NCBI RefSeq assembly: GCF_003002815.1
Contig: NZ_PVTF01000006.1
Span: 582,485 to 646,484 of the forward strand
Reading direction: 5' to 3'
DNA length: 64,000 nt
DNA from: Umezawaea tangerina
GTDB lineage: Bacteria; Actinomycetota; Actinomycetes; Mycobacteriales; Pseudonocardiaceae
Below the pieces are notes generated by a model. The model did not search any database. It saw only the letters and a list, made by a program, of their open reading frames with translations, and had not been told where the DNA came from. The first letter of the stretch is position 1. Every line of letters starts with the position of its first letter. Of the stretch, positions 38,949 to 48,800 are shown piece after piece. Position numbers and translations under genes: made by a program.

Positions 38949-40186
38949 ACCGCTACCACCTTCCCGTCGGGCAGGGTCGCCTGGTGCGCGACGCGGTCGC
39001 GGGGCACGTACGCGGCGCGGTAGACGCCGAACGGGGTGCCGTCCGACGGGGGCGCGGTGACGTGGAAGCCGGGGTAGGAGCCGAGCGCCAGCTCGATCGC
39101 CGTGCGCGAGAAGGCCTTGGCGCGCTTGGGGTCGGGCGTCTTGATGGTCACGTGCAGCAGCGCGCTGGCCGTCTCCTCGGTGTCCGCGTCCGGCTGGTCG
39201 GTGCGGGCCAGCGTCCAGGTCAGCCCCTCGGTGCCCAGCGCGCCCTCCAGCTGCCTCCGCACCAGAGCGGCCTTCTCGGGGACGTCCAGTCCACTGAGGA
39301 CGAACGTGGTCCCGTTGCGGAAGCCGCCGAGGCTGTTGAGGCACACCTTCAGCGTCTCCGGCGGCGGGCTCCCCCGCACTCCCGAGATCCGCACACCGCG
39401 GGCGTGCTCCGCCAGCTCGATCGTGTCGAAGTGGCTCACCACGTCCGGTCCGGGGTAGGCCGGGTCGCCGATCTCGTAGAGGAGCTGCGCGGTGACCGTG
39501 TCGATCGTGACCGCTCCCCCGGTGCCCTCGTGCTTGGTGATCACCGACGAGCCGTCGGCCTCCACCTCGGCGATCGGGAAGCCCGGCCGGTCGACGTCGA
39601 GCGAGGTGAAGAACGAGTAGTTGCCGCCGGTCGCCTGCGTCCCGCACTCCAGCACGTGACCCGCCACCGTCGCGCCCGCCAACGCGTCCCAGTCCTCGCG
39701 CGCCCACCCGAAGTGCGCCGCCGCGGGCCCGACCACCAGCGACGCGTCGGTCACCCGCCCGGTCACCACGACGTCCGCCCCGGCCCGCACGCACTCCGCG
39801 ATCCCCCACGCCCCGAGGTAGGCGTTCGCCGTCAACGCCTCCGGGAAGTCCGCCCGCAGGTCGTCCCCCGTCACCACACCGATCCTCGCCCCGACGCCGA
39901 GCTTGTCGATCGCCGCCGCCAACCCCCGCGGGTTGAGGCCGCCCGCGTTCGCCACGACCGTCACCCCGCGCTCGACGGCCAGCCCGAGGCAGTCCTCCAT
40001 CTGGCGCAGGAACGTCTTCGCGTACCCGAGACCCGCGTCCTTCACCCGGTCGCGCCCGAGGATCAGCATCGTCAGCTCGGCGAGGTAGTCACCGGTGAGC
40101 ACGTCCAGCTCACCGCCCTCCAGCATCTCCCGCACGGCGCCGAGCCGGTCGCCGTAGAACCCCGACGCGTTCCCGATCCGGATCAC
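38945..40186 (-). CDS. Acyclic terpene utilisation AtuA family protein (DUF1446), large part
   Basis: 413 residues. Start GTG 40186 follows GGGAGG and overlaps the TIGR03084 stop (GTGA). The sequence [75 protein letters not shown] and [17 protein letters not shown] is diagnostic for AtuA/DUF1446. AtuA is required for citronellol/geraniol-type degradation in Pseudomonas, biochemical role unclear. The family also occurs in actinobacterial acyl-CoA operons without proven terpene use. Confidence 0.9.
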   Translation of the reverse strand: MIRIGNASGFYGDRLGAVREMLEGGELDVLTGDYLAELTMLILGRDRVKDAGLGYAKTFLRQMEDCLGLAVERGVTVVANAGGLNPRGLAAAIDKLGVGARIGVVTGDDLRADFPEALTANAYLGAWGIAECVRAGADVVVTGRVTDASLVVGPAAAHFGWAREDWDALAGATVAGHVLECGTQATGGNYSFFTSLDVDRPGFPIAEVEADGSSVITKHEGTGGAVTIDTVTAQLLYEIGDPAYPGPDVVSHFDTIELAEHARGVRISGVRGSPPPETLKVCLNSLGGFRNGTTFVLSGLDVPEKAALVRRQLEGALGTEGLTWTLARTDQPDADTEETASALLHVTIKTPDPKRAKAFSRTAIELALGSYPGFHVTAPPSDGTPFGVYRAAYVPRDRVAHQATLPDGKVVAV

Positions 40187-40938
40187 GACGCCACCCTCCC
40201 GGCGCCGGGAGGGCCCGCGAACGCCTGCGCGATGGGCAGCCACTGCTCGGCGACCGGACCGGTGGCGGTCACCGCGAGGTCGTCGCGGTGTGCTCGCTGG
40301 GTGACCAGCAGGCAGAAGTCCAACGCCGGACCGGTGACGCGGTCCGCCGCGTCCTCCGGCCCCCAGACCCACGGCAGACCGTCCGGTCCGACCAGCTCGA
40401 CCCGCACCGGGTCGGTGGGGACCTCCAGGCCGTTGACCAGGAACGCGAACGGGATCGTGCGGACGCCGATGTGGGCCACGTGGCGCAGCCGCTCCGTCGG
40501 TTCGCGGTGCACGCCGAGGGCGTCCGCGACGTCCTGGCCGTGCGCCCACGTCTCCATCAGCCGGGCCGTCGCCATCGACACCGGGCTCATCGGCGGGCCG
40601 AACCAGAGGAGCTTCTCGCCCTGCGGCACGGCGGCGAGCGCCTCGGCCAGCTGTTCGCGGCCCGCTCGCCAGTACGCCAACAGGTCCGGTCGGGCCGCGC
40701 ATTCGGCGGCGCGGTCGTCCACGGTGTGCTCGGTGTAGTCGGACAGCCCGGCGCGGAAGGCATCGGGATCCTTGATGGCGAGCAGGGAAACGTGGTCGGT
40801 CCACGCGAGATGTCCGATCTGGTGCGCGACCGTCCAGCCCTCGGCGGGCGTCGGCACCGACCAGTCCTCCAGGCCGGCGACCAGGTCGTCCAGCTCCGCG
40901 CTCTCCAGCCGCAGGTCGTCCAGCACGTCGATGATCAC
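40183..40938 (-). CDS. TIGR03084 family metal-binding protein (DinB/mycothiol-type fold)
   Basis: A 251-residue protein of the TIGR03084 group: [20 protein letters not shown] with [10 protein letters not shown] (metal His), [15 protein letters not shown], and an SCP2-like C-terminal part ([33 protein letters not shown]). The fold is that of DinB/maleylpyruvate isomerase proteins that use mycothiol. It nearly always neighbours AtuA and acyl-CoA dehydrogenases in actinobacteria. Function unknown; thiol-assisted isomerisation or detoxification is a guess. Confidence 0.88.
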   Translation of the reverse strand: MIIDVLDDLRLESAELDDLVAGLEDWSVPTPAEGWTVAHQIGHLAWTDHVSLLAIKDPDAFRAGLSDYTEHTVDDRAAECAARPDLLAYWRAGREQLAEALAAVPQGEKLLWFGPPMSPVSMATARLMETWAHGQDVADALGVHREPTERLRHVAHIGVRTIPFAFLVNGLEVPTDPVRVELVGPDGLPWVWGPEDAADRVTGPALDFCLLVTQRAHRDDLAVTATGPVAEQWLPIAQAFAGPPGAGRVAS

Positions 40939-41537
40939 CGCTTGCCCTCCTCAAGGGCGGCTTCGAGCATCCCGGCCCAGTGCCGCACTATGCCCGCCCG
41001 TCTTCTGTGGTCGTCCGCGAGCTGGTTGGCCAACGCCAGGCCCCGCACCAGGTCCAGGGTGATCTGCACGGCCTCGCGCACCCCCGGTCTCGACTCGTCG
41101 GCGCCGAGCAGCTCGACGGCCAGCCGGTGCGTCTCGCGCCCGATCTTCGTCTGCAGCGGCAGCACGATCGTCTTCAGCTCGGCGTCCGTCCGCGCCGCCA
41201 CCCACAGCTCCAGCGCGGCGCTGAACAGGTCGCTCGCGTAGAAGTCCGCGATCAGGCCGACCACGGCGACCGGGTCGCGGCCGACGCCGACCGCCCGTTC
41301 CTTCAGCTCCAGCACGCTCTCGGCACCCAGGTGCTCGACCGCGCCCGCGACCAGCTCGCCGCGCGTGCGGAAGTGGTGCAGCTGCGCGCCGCGCGAGACG
41401 CCCGCCCGCTCGGCGACCAGGATCGTGGTGGTGCGCGCCCAGCCGCGCTCGACGAGGCACTCGACCGTGGCCTCCATCAGCTTGCGCCTGGTCTCCCGGC
41501 TGCGGTCGGCCTGCCGCTGCCTCACCTCGAGTGCCAT
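40935..41537 (-). CDS. TetR/AcrR family repressor of the acyl-CoA operon
   Basis: 200 residues. Helix-turn-helix ([44 protein letters not shown]), where GAQLHHF replaces the usual GTLYxHF. The C-terminal domain is all helical, likely binding an acyl-CoA. Its ATG at 41537 is the first gene of an eight-gene cascade of 1-2 bp gaps or 4-bp overlaps, so it controls its own operon. A 20-bp inverted repeat 28 bp upstream is the probable operator. Confidence 0.9.
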   Translation of the reverse strand: MALEVRQRQADRSRETRRKLMEATVECLVERGWARTTTILVAERAGVSRGAQLHHFRTRGELVAGAVEHLGAESVLELKERAVGVGRDPVAVVGLIADFYASDLFSAALELWVAARTDAELKTIVLPLQTKIGRETHRLAVELLGADESRPGVREAVQITLDLVRGLALANQLADDHRRRAGIVRHWAGMLEAALEEGKR

Positions 41538-41564
41538 ACCCCGGATCCTGGCCCGGAACCAACA

Positions 41565-41584
41565 AACAGTCAAGCCTGATTGTT
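41565..41584. promoter_or_regulatory. Candidate TetR operator of the acyl-CoA operon
   Basis: AACAGTCA-AGCC-TGATTGTT, an inverted repeat with 7 of 8 matching pairs. It lies where the operon promoter is expected. Confidence 0.6.
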
Positions 41585-41788
41585 GTGCGGAAAGTGATCC
41601 AGGCCACCGTGGACTGTCCACTGTGGGTGGTGCGGAGGTCCGCAGGACGGCCGGTGGCGGAAGGAGGAGACGACTGACCCGACCGTACGATCTTTGGTGA
41701 ATTCTCGACGCCACCCCTTTCGCTCAGGGTGATCGACCGCTAACCCTAAGACGCCGTTCCCCCCTGCCCGGTGTCCTACGGAGAACAA

Positions 41789-42589
41789 ATGCGAGCGTTC
41801 CGCGTCATCGCCTTACCCCTGTTGGCCGTCCTCTCCCTGCTGGTCGGCACCTACTCCGCCGCCGCGGCCCCCCGCGCGATCACCAAGTACGTGGCGCTGG
41901 GCGACTCCTACGCGGTCGGCGTCGGGACCTACGGCTACGACAACCCCGACGACCCCTGCCGTCGCGGCCCGTACGCCTACCCCCGCCTCTGGGCGGCCGC
42001 GCACCCGTCCGTGGCGTTCACCGAGGCGTCCTGCTCCGGCGCCAAGACCGCCGACGTGCTCAGCACGCAACTCCCGCTGGTCACCGCGGACACTTCACTG
42101 GTCACCATCCAGGTCGGCGGCAACGACGCCGGTTTCGTCGACGTCCTCGTCGGCTGCACGTTCGGCTCCGACTCCGACTGCGTCACCCGCACCCAGGCCG
42201 CCAGCGAGGTCGTCCGCACGACGGTCGCGCCCGCGTTGCAGAAGACCTACGCGGCCGTCCGGGCGAACGCCCCGTCGGCCAAGGTCGTCGTCATCGGCTA
42301 CCCGCGCATCTACAAGCCGGGCGGCACGTGCTTCGGCCAGCTGAGCGCGCCCAAGCAGGCGGCGATCAACGCGTCCGCGGACGTGCTCGCGGGCGTCACC
42401 GCGACCCAGGCGGCCGCGGCGGGCTTCACGTTCCTCGACGCGCGAACGACGTTCAACGGTCACGAGATCTGCACTTCCGACTGGTACCTGACCGCACTGG
42501 AAATCTTCAAGCTGAACGAGTCGTTCCACCCGAACAAAAAGGGTCACCAGCTCGGCTACTTCGGCCCGCTGAACGCCATTACCGGCTGA
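41789..42589 (+). CDS. Secreted SGNH/GDSL lipase-esterase
   Basis: 266 residues. ATG 41789 follows GGAGA. Signal peptide MRAFRVIALPLLAVLSLLVG to SAAAA. Block I VALGDSYAVG (catalytic Ser), block II SCSGAKTADVL (Gly), block III QVGGNDAGF (Asn), block V ESFHPNKKGHQLGY (His, with a Lys-Lys pair). Four or more Cys (DPCRRG, ASCSGA, GCTFGSDSDC, GTCFG, EICTS) suit the disulfides of Streptomyces secreted lipases (SCO1725-like). It is a monocistronic extracellular ester hydrolase divergent from the acyl-CoA operon. Confidence 0.92.
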   Translation: MRAFRVIALPLLAVLSLLVGTYSAAAAPRAITKYVALGDSYAVGVGTYGYDNPDDPCRRGPYAYPRLWAAAHPSVAFTEASCSGAKTADVLSTQLPLVTADTSLVTIQVGGNDAGFVDVLVGCTFGSDSDCVTRTQAASEVVRTTVAPALQKTYAAVRANAPSAKVVVIGYPRIYKPGGTCFGQLSAPKQAAINASADVLAGVTATQAAAAGFTFLDARTTFNGHEICTSDWYLTALEIFKLNESFHPNKKGHQLGYFGPLNAITG

Positions 42590-42604
42590 TCCGCCAGAAA
42601 GCGA

Positions 42605-42638
42605 AACACCCCTTGGGACGGTGCACCCAAGGGGTGTT
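42605..42638 (+). terminator. Terminator of the secreted lipase gene
   Basis: Perfect 13-bp stem AACACCCCTTGGG / CCCAAGGGGTGTT with an 8-nt loop, 15 bp past the stop. Confidence 0.85.
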
Positions 42639-42788
42639 CGGCGTGCTCGGACAACTACGTGACAACGGTGCTTCCGACATATGAATGGGGAACAAAACAC
42701 CAGCTCAGCAGGGAAATCACCGTCCGTAGTGTTACGGCGGTGGAATTAACATGTGAGCGAGGTTGCAAGTTTTCAGCCCATCAACGCA

Positions 42789-42818
42789 TTGACCTGACCG
42801 GGGGTAACCGCTTAACTC
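42789..42818 (+). promoter_or_regulatory. Possible promoter of the PKS operon
   Basis: TTGACC (42789-42794), then TAACTC (42813-42818) after 18 nt, about 40 bp before the synthase start, in a 222-bp AT-richer gap after the lipase terminator. No regulator gene is near the cluster. Confidence 0.4.
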
Positions 42819-42860
42819 CGAGTAGTCCCTGTCACTCTTTCGAGAATTGCTGGAGTGCAA

Positions 42861-45800
42861 ATGCACGGGTTGCTCCACCGAACCAGCACGGACGATCTGG
42901 TGATCGCGCTGAACCCGTTCTCCACGACCTCCCCGAGAATGACGGCGGCCGCGGTGCGGGCGGGGGCGCTCGGCGTGCTGGACCTCGGGACGGGCGACCG
43001 GGCCGCGCGGTCGGCGCTGAGCCGCACCGCCCGGTGGACCAACGGCCCGTTCGGCGTGCGGGTCACCGCGGGCTGCGCGCTGACCGCGGCGGACCTGCCC
43101 GAGCAGGTGTCCGCGGTGGTCCTCGCCGTCGGCGCGACCGCGCGCCCGGAGGACTTCCCCGGCCTGCGGGTGCTGGTCGAGGTGACCGACCGCGACCAGG
43201 CCCACGACGCCGTCCTGCACGGCGCGCACGGCGTGATCGCCCGCGGCCACGAGAGCGGCGGGCGGGTCGGCGACCTGGCCACGTTCGTGCTCCTGCAACA
43301 GCTCCTGGCCGACCTGGACGCGCCCGTGTGGGCCGCGGGCGGCATCGGGCCGAACACGGCGGCCGCGGCGGTGGCCGGTGGCGCGGCGGGGGTCGTGCTG
43401 GACGTCCAGCTCGCGCTGCTCGCCGAGTCCGAGCTGCCCGCCGACGTGACCGGCGCGATCGCCACGATGGACGGTTCGGAGACGACCGTCGTGCACGGAC
43501 ACCGCGTGCTGCTCCGCAAGGGACCCGGAGCACCCGCGGCACCCGACCCCGACGCGCTGACCGGCCCGCTGGACACCCGCTTCCTGCCCGTGGGCCAGGA
43601 CGGCTTCCTGGCCGCCGTTTTCCGCGACCGCTGGGGCACCGTCGGCGCGGCCGTCCGCGGCGTGCGCGACGCCGTCACCCGCGCGCTCACCGGTCCCGGC
43701 GCCGACGCCCTCGGCCCGGACTCCGCGGGCGCCCGCGCGATGGGCACCGCGCTGCCCGTCGCGCAGGGTCCGATGACCAGGGTCAGCGACCAGCCCGCGT
43801 TCGCCGCCGCGGTCGCCGGAGGTGGTGGTCTGCCGTTCATCGCGCTGGCGCTGTCCACCGGTCCGCAGACCCGCGAGGTGCTGACCAGGACTCGCGAGCA
43901 GCTCGGCGACACCCCCTGGGGCGTCGGGGTCCTGGGCTTCGCCGCCGAGGACGTGAAGTCCGCCCAGCTCGACGTGATCCGCGAGGTGCGGCCGACGCAC
44001 GCGATCATCGCGGGTGGGCGTCCGGCGCAGGCGGCGGCGCTCGACGAGGTCGGCGTCACCACGTTCCTGCACGTGCCCTCGCCCGGTCTGCTGCGGCAGT
44101 TCCTCGCGGCCGGGGCGCGGCGGTTCGTGTTCGAGGGCGCCGAGTGCGGCGGCCACGTGGGGCCGCGCAACAGCTTCCCGCTGTGGGAGGCGCAGCTGGC
44201 CGTGCTCGCCGAGTGGACGGACGCGGGCCACCCGGCCGACGACGTCCACGTGCTGTTCGCGGGCGGCGTCCACGACGAGCGCTCCGCCGCGATGGTGGCG
44301 GCGCTGGCGACCCCGCTGACCGAGCGCGGCGGCGCCATCGGCGTGCTGATGGGCACCGCGTACCTGTTCACCGAGGAGGCCGTCGCGGCGGGCGCGGTCC
44401 AGCCGCTGTTCCAGCGCCAGGTCGTGGCGGCCGCGAGCACCGCGCTGCTGGAGACCGCGCCCGGTCACGCGACCCGCTGCGTCACCAGCCCGTTCACCGA
44501 CGAGTACGCGGCCGTGAAGCAGGAGCTGCGCGACCGCGAGGTGCCCGACCGCGAGGCGTGGGAGCGGTTGGAACGGCTCAACGTCGGCAGGCTCCGCGTG
44601 GCCAGCAAGGGCATCGAGCGGGTCGGCGACGTGCTGTCCGAAGTGGACGAGGACCGCCAGCTCGGCGAGGGCATGTTCATGGCCGGTGACGTCGCCGTGC
44701 TGCGGTCGGAGGTCACGACCATCGCCGCGCTGCACGCCGGTGTCACCACGGGAGCCGCCGCGTTCGCCGCCGGGCGGGCCGCGGAGCTCGGCCTGGTGGA
44801 GCAGGAGTCGTCGGCCCCGGCGGTCGCGCCCCTCGACATCGCTGTCATCGGCATGGCCTGCATGTTCCCGCAGGCGCCCGACCTGCCGACGTTCTGGGCG
44901 AACGTCCTGTCCGGTGTGGACGCCGTCACCGAGGTGCCCGCGGTCCGCTGGGACCCGGCGGTGTACTACGCGCCCGACGGCAACGGCGACCGCACCCCCT
45001 CTCGCTGGGGCGGTTTCCTGCCCGAGATCCCGTTCGACCCGTTGCGGTACGGCATCCCGCCCACGTCGTTGGCGAGCATCGAGCCGGTGCAGCTGCTGGC
45101 GCTGGAGGCCGCGTCGCGGGCGCTGGCCGACGCGGGGTACGCGGAACGGCCGTTCGACCGCTCCCGCACGTCGGTGGTGTTCGGCGCCGAGGCGGGCAGC
45201 GACCTGTCCAACGCGATGACGCTGCGCACGGTCCTGCCGAGCTACTTCGGCGACGTGCCACCGGGTCTGCGCGACCAGCTGCCGACGCTGACCGAGGACT
45301 CGTTCCCCGGTGTGCTCGCCAACGTCATCGCGGGCAGGATCGCGAACCGGCTCGACCTCGGCGGCGCCAACTACACCGTGGACGCGGCCTGCGCGTCCTC
45401 GCTGACCGCGGTCGACGTGGCGTGCAAGGAGCTCACCAGCGGCACCAGCGACGTCGTGCTGTGCGGCGGCGCGGACCTGCACAACGGCATCAACGACTAC
45501 CTGCTCTTCTCCTCGGTGCACGCGCTGTCGCCGACCGGCCGCTGCGCCACGTTCGACAGCTCCGCCGACGGCATCGCGCTCGGCGAGGGCGTGGCGTGCG
45601 TGGTGCTCAAGCGGCTGGCCGACGCCGAGCGCGACGGCGACCGGGTGTACGCCGTGATCAAGGGCGTCGGCAGCGCCAGCGACGGCCGGTCGCTCGGCCT
45701 CACCGCGCCGCGGCCGGAAGGCCAGCGCAACGCGCTGGAACGGGCCTACCGCAACGCGGGCATCTCCCCCGCCGAGGTCGGCCTGGTCGAGGCGCACGGC

Positions 45801-48800
45801 ACCGGGACCGTGGTGGGCGACCGCACCGAGCTCGCCACCCTGACCGACGTGTTCGTAGAGGCGGGCGCCGCGCCTGCCGGTTGCGCGGTCGGGTCGGTGA
45901 AGTCCCAGATCGGGCACACCAAGTGCGCCGCCGGGCTCGCCGGGCTGATCAAGACCGCCCTGGCGCTGCACACCGGCGTCCAGCCGCCGACCCTGCACGT
46001 GACCAAGCCGAACTCCGCCTGGGTGGCGGGCACCAGCCCGTTCACCTTCCACGACGGCCCGCGGCCGTGGTCGGCCGAGCCCGCCGACCGGGTCGCCGGG
46101 GTGAGCGCGTTCGGGTTCGGCGGCACGAACTTCCACGTGGTGCTGCGCGGGTACGACGGCGCACCGCCGCCCGCGCACGGGCTGGACGAGTGGCCCGCCG
46201 AGCTGTTCACCTTCCGCGGCGAGGGTGCCGTGCAGGCCGCCCAACAGCTGCTGGCCCTGGTCGAGGCGGGCGGATGGCGGTTGCGCGACTACGCGTTGAG
46301 CGCCGCCAAGCGCGCGGACCTCGGCCGCGGCGAGGTGCGGATCGCGGTCGTCGCGTCCGATGTGGACGACCTGGCCGCCAAGCTGCGCCGGGCGGTCGCG
46401 GGTGAGGACAAGCCCGCCGACGGGATCTTCCAGGCCACCGGCGTGACCGGCGAGGTCGCGTTCCTGTTCCCCGGCCAGGGCAGCCAGCGGCCCGGCATGT
46501 TCGCCGAGCTGTTCGTGGCGTTCCCCGAGCTCCAGCGGCACGTCCAGGTCGGCGCCCGGTGGGCCGACGTGCTGCACCCGCCGACCGCGTTCGACGCGGC
46601 GGAACGGGCAGCGCAGCAGGTCGCGATCACCGACACCAGGGTCGCCCAGCCCGCGCTGGGGATCGTCGGGCTGGCCGCGTTCGACCTGCTCACCGCGGCC
46701 GGGGTGCACCCGGACATGCTGGCGGGGCACAGCTACGGCGAGCTCGTCGCGCTGGCCGCGGCGGGCGCGTTGCCCGCGGAGTCCCTGCCCGCGCTGAGCG
46801 CGGCGCGGGCTGAGTCGATCCTCGCGGCGACCGGCGACGACCCCGGCGCCATGGCCGCCGTGACCGCGCCCGCCGCGGCGTTCGCGGAGCTGCTGCCCGA
46901 GTCCGTCGTGGTCGCGAACCTCAACTCCCCCAGGCAGACCGTCGTCTCCGGACCCACCGCGGACGTCGAGGCCGCCGTGGTGGCGCTGGAGGCGGCCGGG
47001 TTCCGGGCGAAGCGGATCAAGGTGGCGTGCGCGTTCCACAGCCCGCTGGTCGCCTCGGCGGGCGCGGCGTTCGCCGCCGCGCTGGAGGACGTGCGGGCAC
47101 CGGAGGTGCCGGTGTGGTCGAACCGGACCGCCGCGGTGTACCCGGACGACGTCGCCGCCGAGCTGGCCGCGCAGATCGGGTCGCCGGTGCGGTTCGCCGA
47201 GCAGGTCGAGGCCATGTACGCCCACGGCGCCCGCGTCTTCGTCGAGGCCGGTCCCGGCTCGGTGCTCTCCGGCCTGGTGTCCGCGACCCTCGGCGACCGT
47301 CCACACCGGACCGTCGGGCTGGAGTCCCACGGGCAGCACGGTGTCCGCGGTTTCCTCACCGCGCTCGCCCAGCTCGCCGTGTCCGGTGTCGACCCGCGCA
47401 CGTCGTGGCTGCACCGCGGCCGCGACTCCGTCGACGCCTCCGTGCCCCGCAAGACCCGCACGGCCGGGTGGACGGTCGACGGCCACCTGGTCCGCACCGC
47501 CGCGGGTGCCATCCCCGCGGGCGCGCTGCGCCCCGCCGAACGCGTTCAGGAGATCCCCATGGCTGTGCAAGGCGGCGGCGGTTCCGAGGAGGCGCTGATC
47601 GCGGAGTTCCTGCGCGGCAGCCGGGAGATGATCGCCGCCCAGCGCGACGTGCTGCTCAACTACCTCGGCACGGCCGAGCGGGTGCCGGTCCAGCGGGTCG
47701 CGTCACCGGCGCGGCCCGTGCTCCAGCCCGTGGTCGTGCAGCCGGTCGTCATCGAGCAGGCCGCGGTCGGGGTGGTCGCGGCGCCGAACGCGATGCAGAC
47801 CGTGCTGGAGATCATCGCCGAGCGCACCGGCTACCCGATCGACATGATCGAACCGGACCTCGACCTGGAGGCCGACCTCAGCGTCGACTCCATCAAGCGC
47901 ACCGAGATCGCAGGCGAGCTCGCCGCCCGGCTGGGCGTCACCGCGGACCTGGAGACCCTGTCCCAGGCCCGCACCGCGGCCGCCATCACCGCACTCCTCG
48001 GCGCGGGCACGACCGCCGTCGCCGTCGCGGCACCCCCGACCGACGTGCTCCGGACCGTGCTCGACATCATCGCCGAGCGCACCGGCTACCCGACGGACAT
48101 GATCGAACCGGACCTCGACCTGGAGGCCGACCTCAGCGTCGACTCCATCAAGCGCACCGAGATCGCAGGCGAGCTGGCCCTCCGGCTGGGCGTCGCGGCG
48201 GACCTCGAACAGCTGTCGCAGGCCCGCACGGCGGCCGCCATCACCGCGCTGCTGGGTGGCGGCGCACCGCCGGTCGCCGCGGTCGCCGCGCCGGTGGAGA
48301 GCGCGGAGGCGGTCGTGATCGCGCCGCACCGGCTCGTGATGACCGAGTTCGCCCTCCCGGCCGCCGTGGCGCCGGAGTCGTTGGCGGGCAAGCGGTTCCT
48401 GGTCGTCGGCGAGGGCCACGAGCTGGTGGCGCGGCTGGTCGACCTGGGTGCCGAGGTGACCCGCGACGCGGCCGTGGTGGTCGACGGCGTGTTCCACCTC
48501 GACCGGACCGCCGAGCTGCCCGAGGCGTTCCCGCTGTTCCGGTCGCTGCTCGCCACCGCGCCCCGCTGGCTGATCGCGGCCGGTGCGGGCGAGGGACTGC
48601 GCGGGTTCATGCGCAGCGCGGCCAGGGAGTACCCGGACAGCGCGGTGAAGGTGCTGGAGAACGCCTCCGTCGACGCCCTGCTGGCCGAGCTGGGCGCCAC
48701 CGACGGCGAACCGGTCGTGCGGGTCACCGACACCGGCCGGGTCGGGCTGCGGATGGTGGAGACCGACCTCGGGCCGCTGGGCAGCTCCGGAGCAGGCCCG

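Noticed and set aside
42732..47570. 1,612-codon open frame antisense to the PKS
   Set aside because: Arg/Gly/His-rich composition without domains; a typical GC-rich shadow of the real gene. The same applies to the 1,821-codon frame at 15636-21101.
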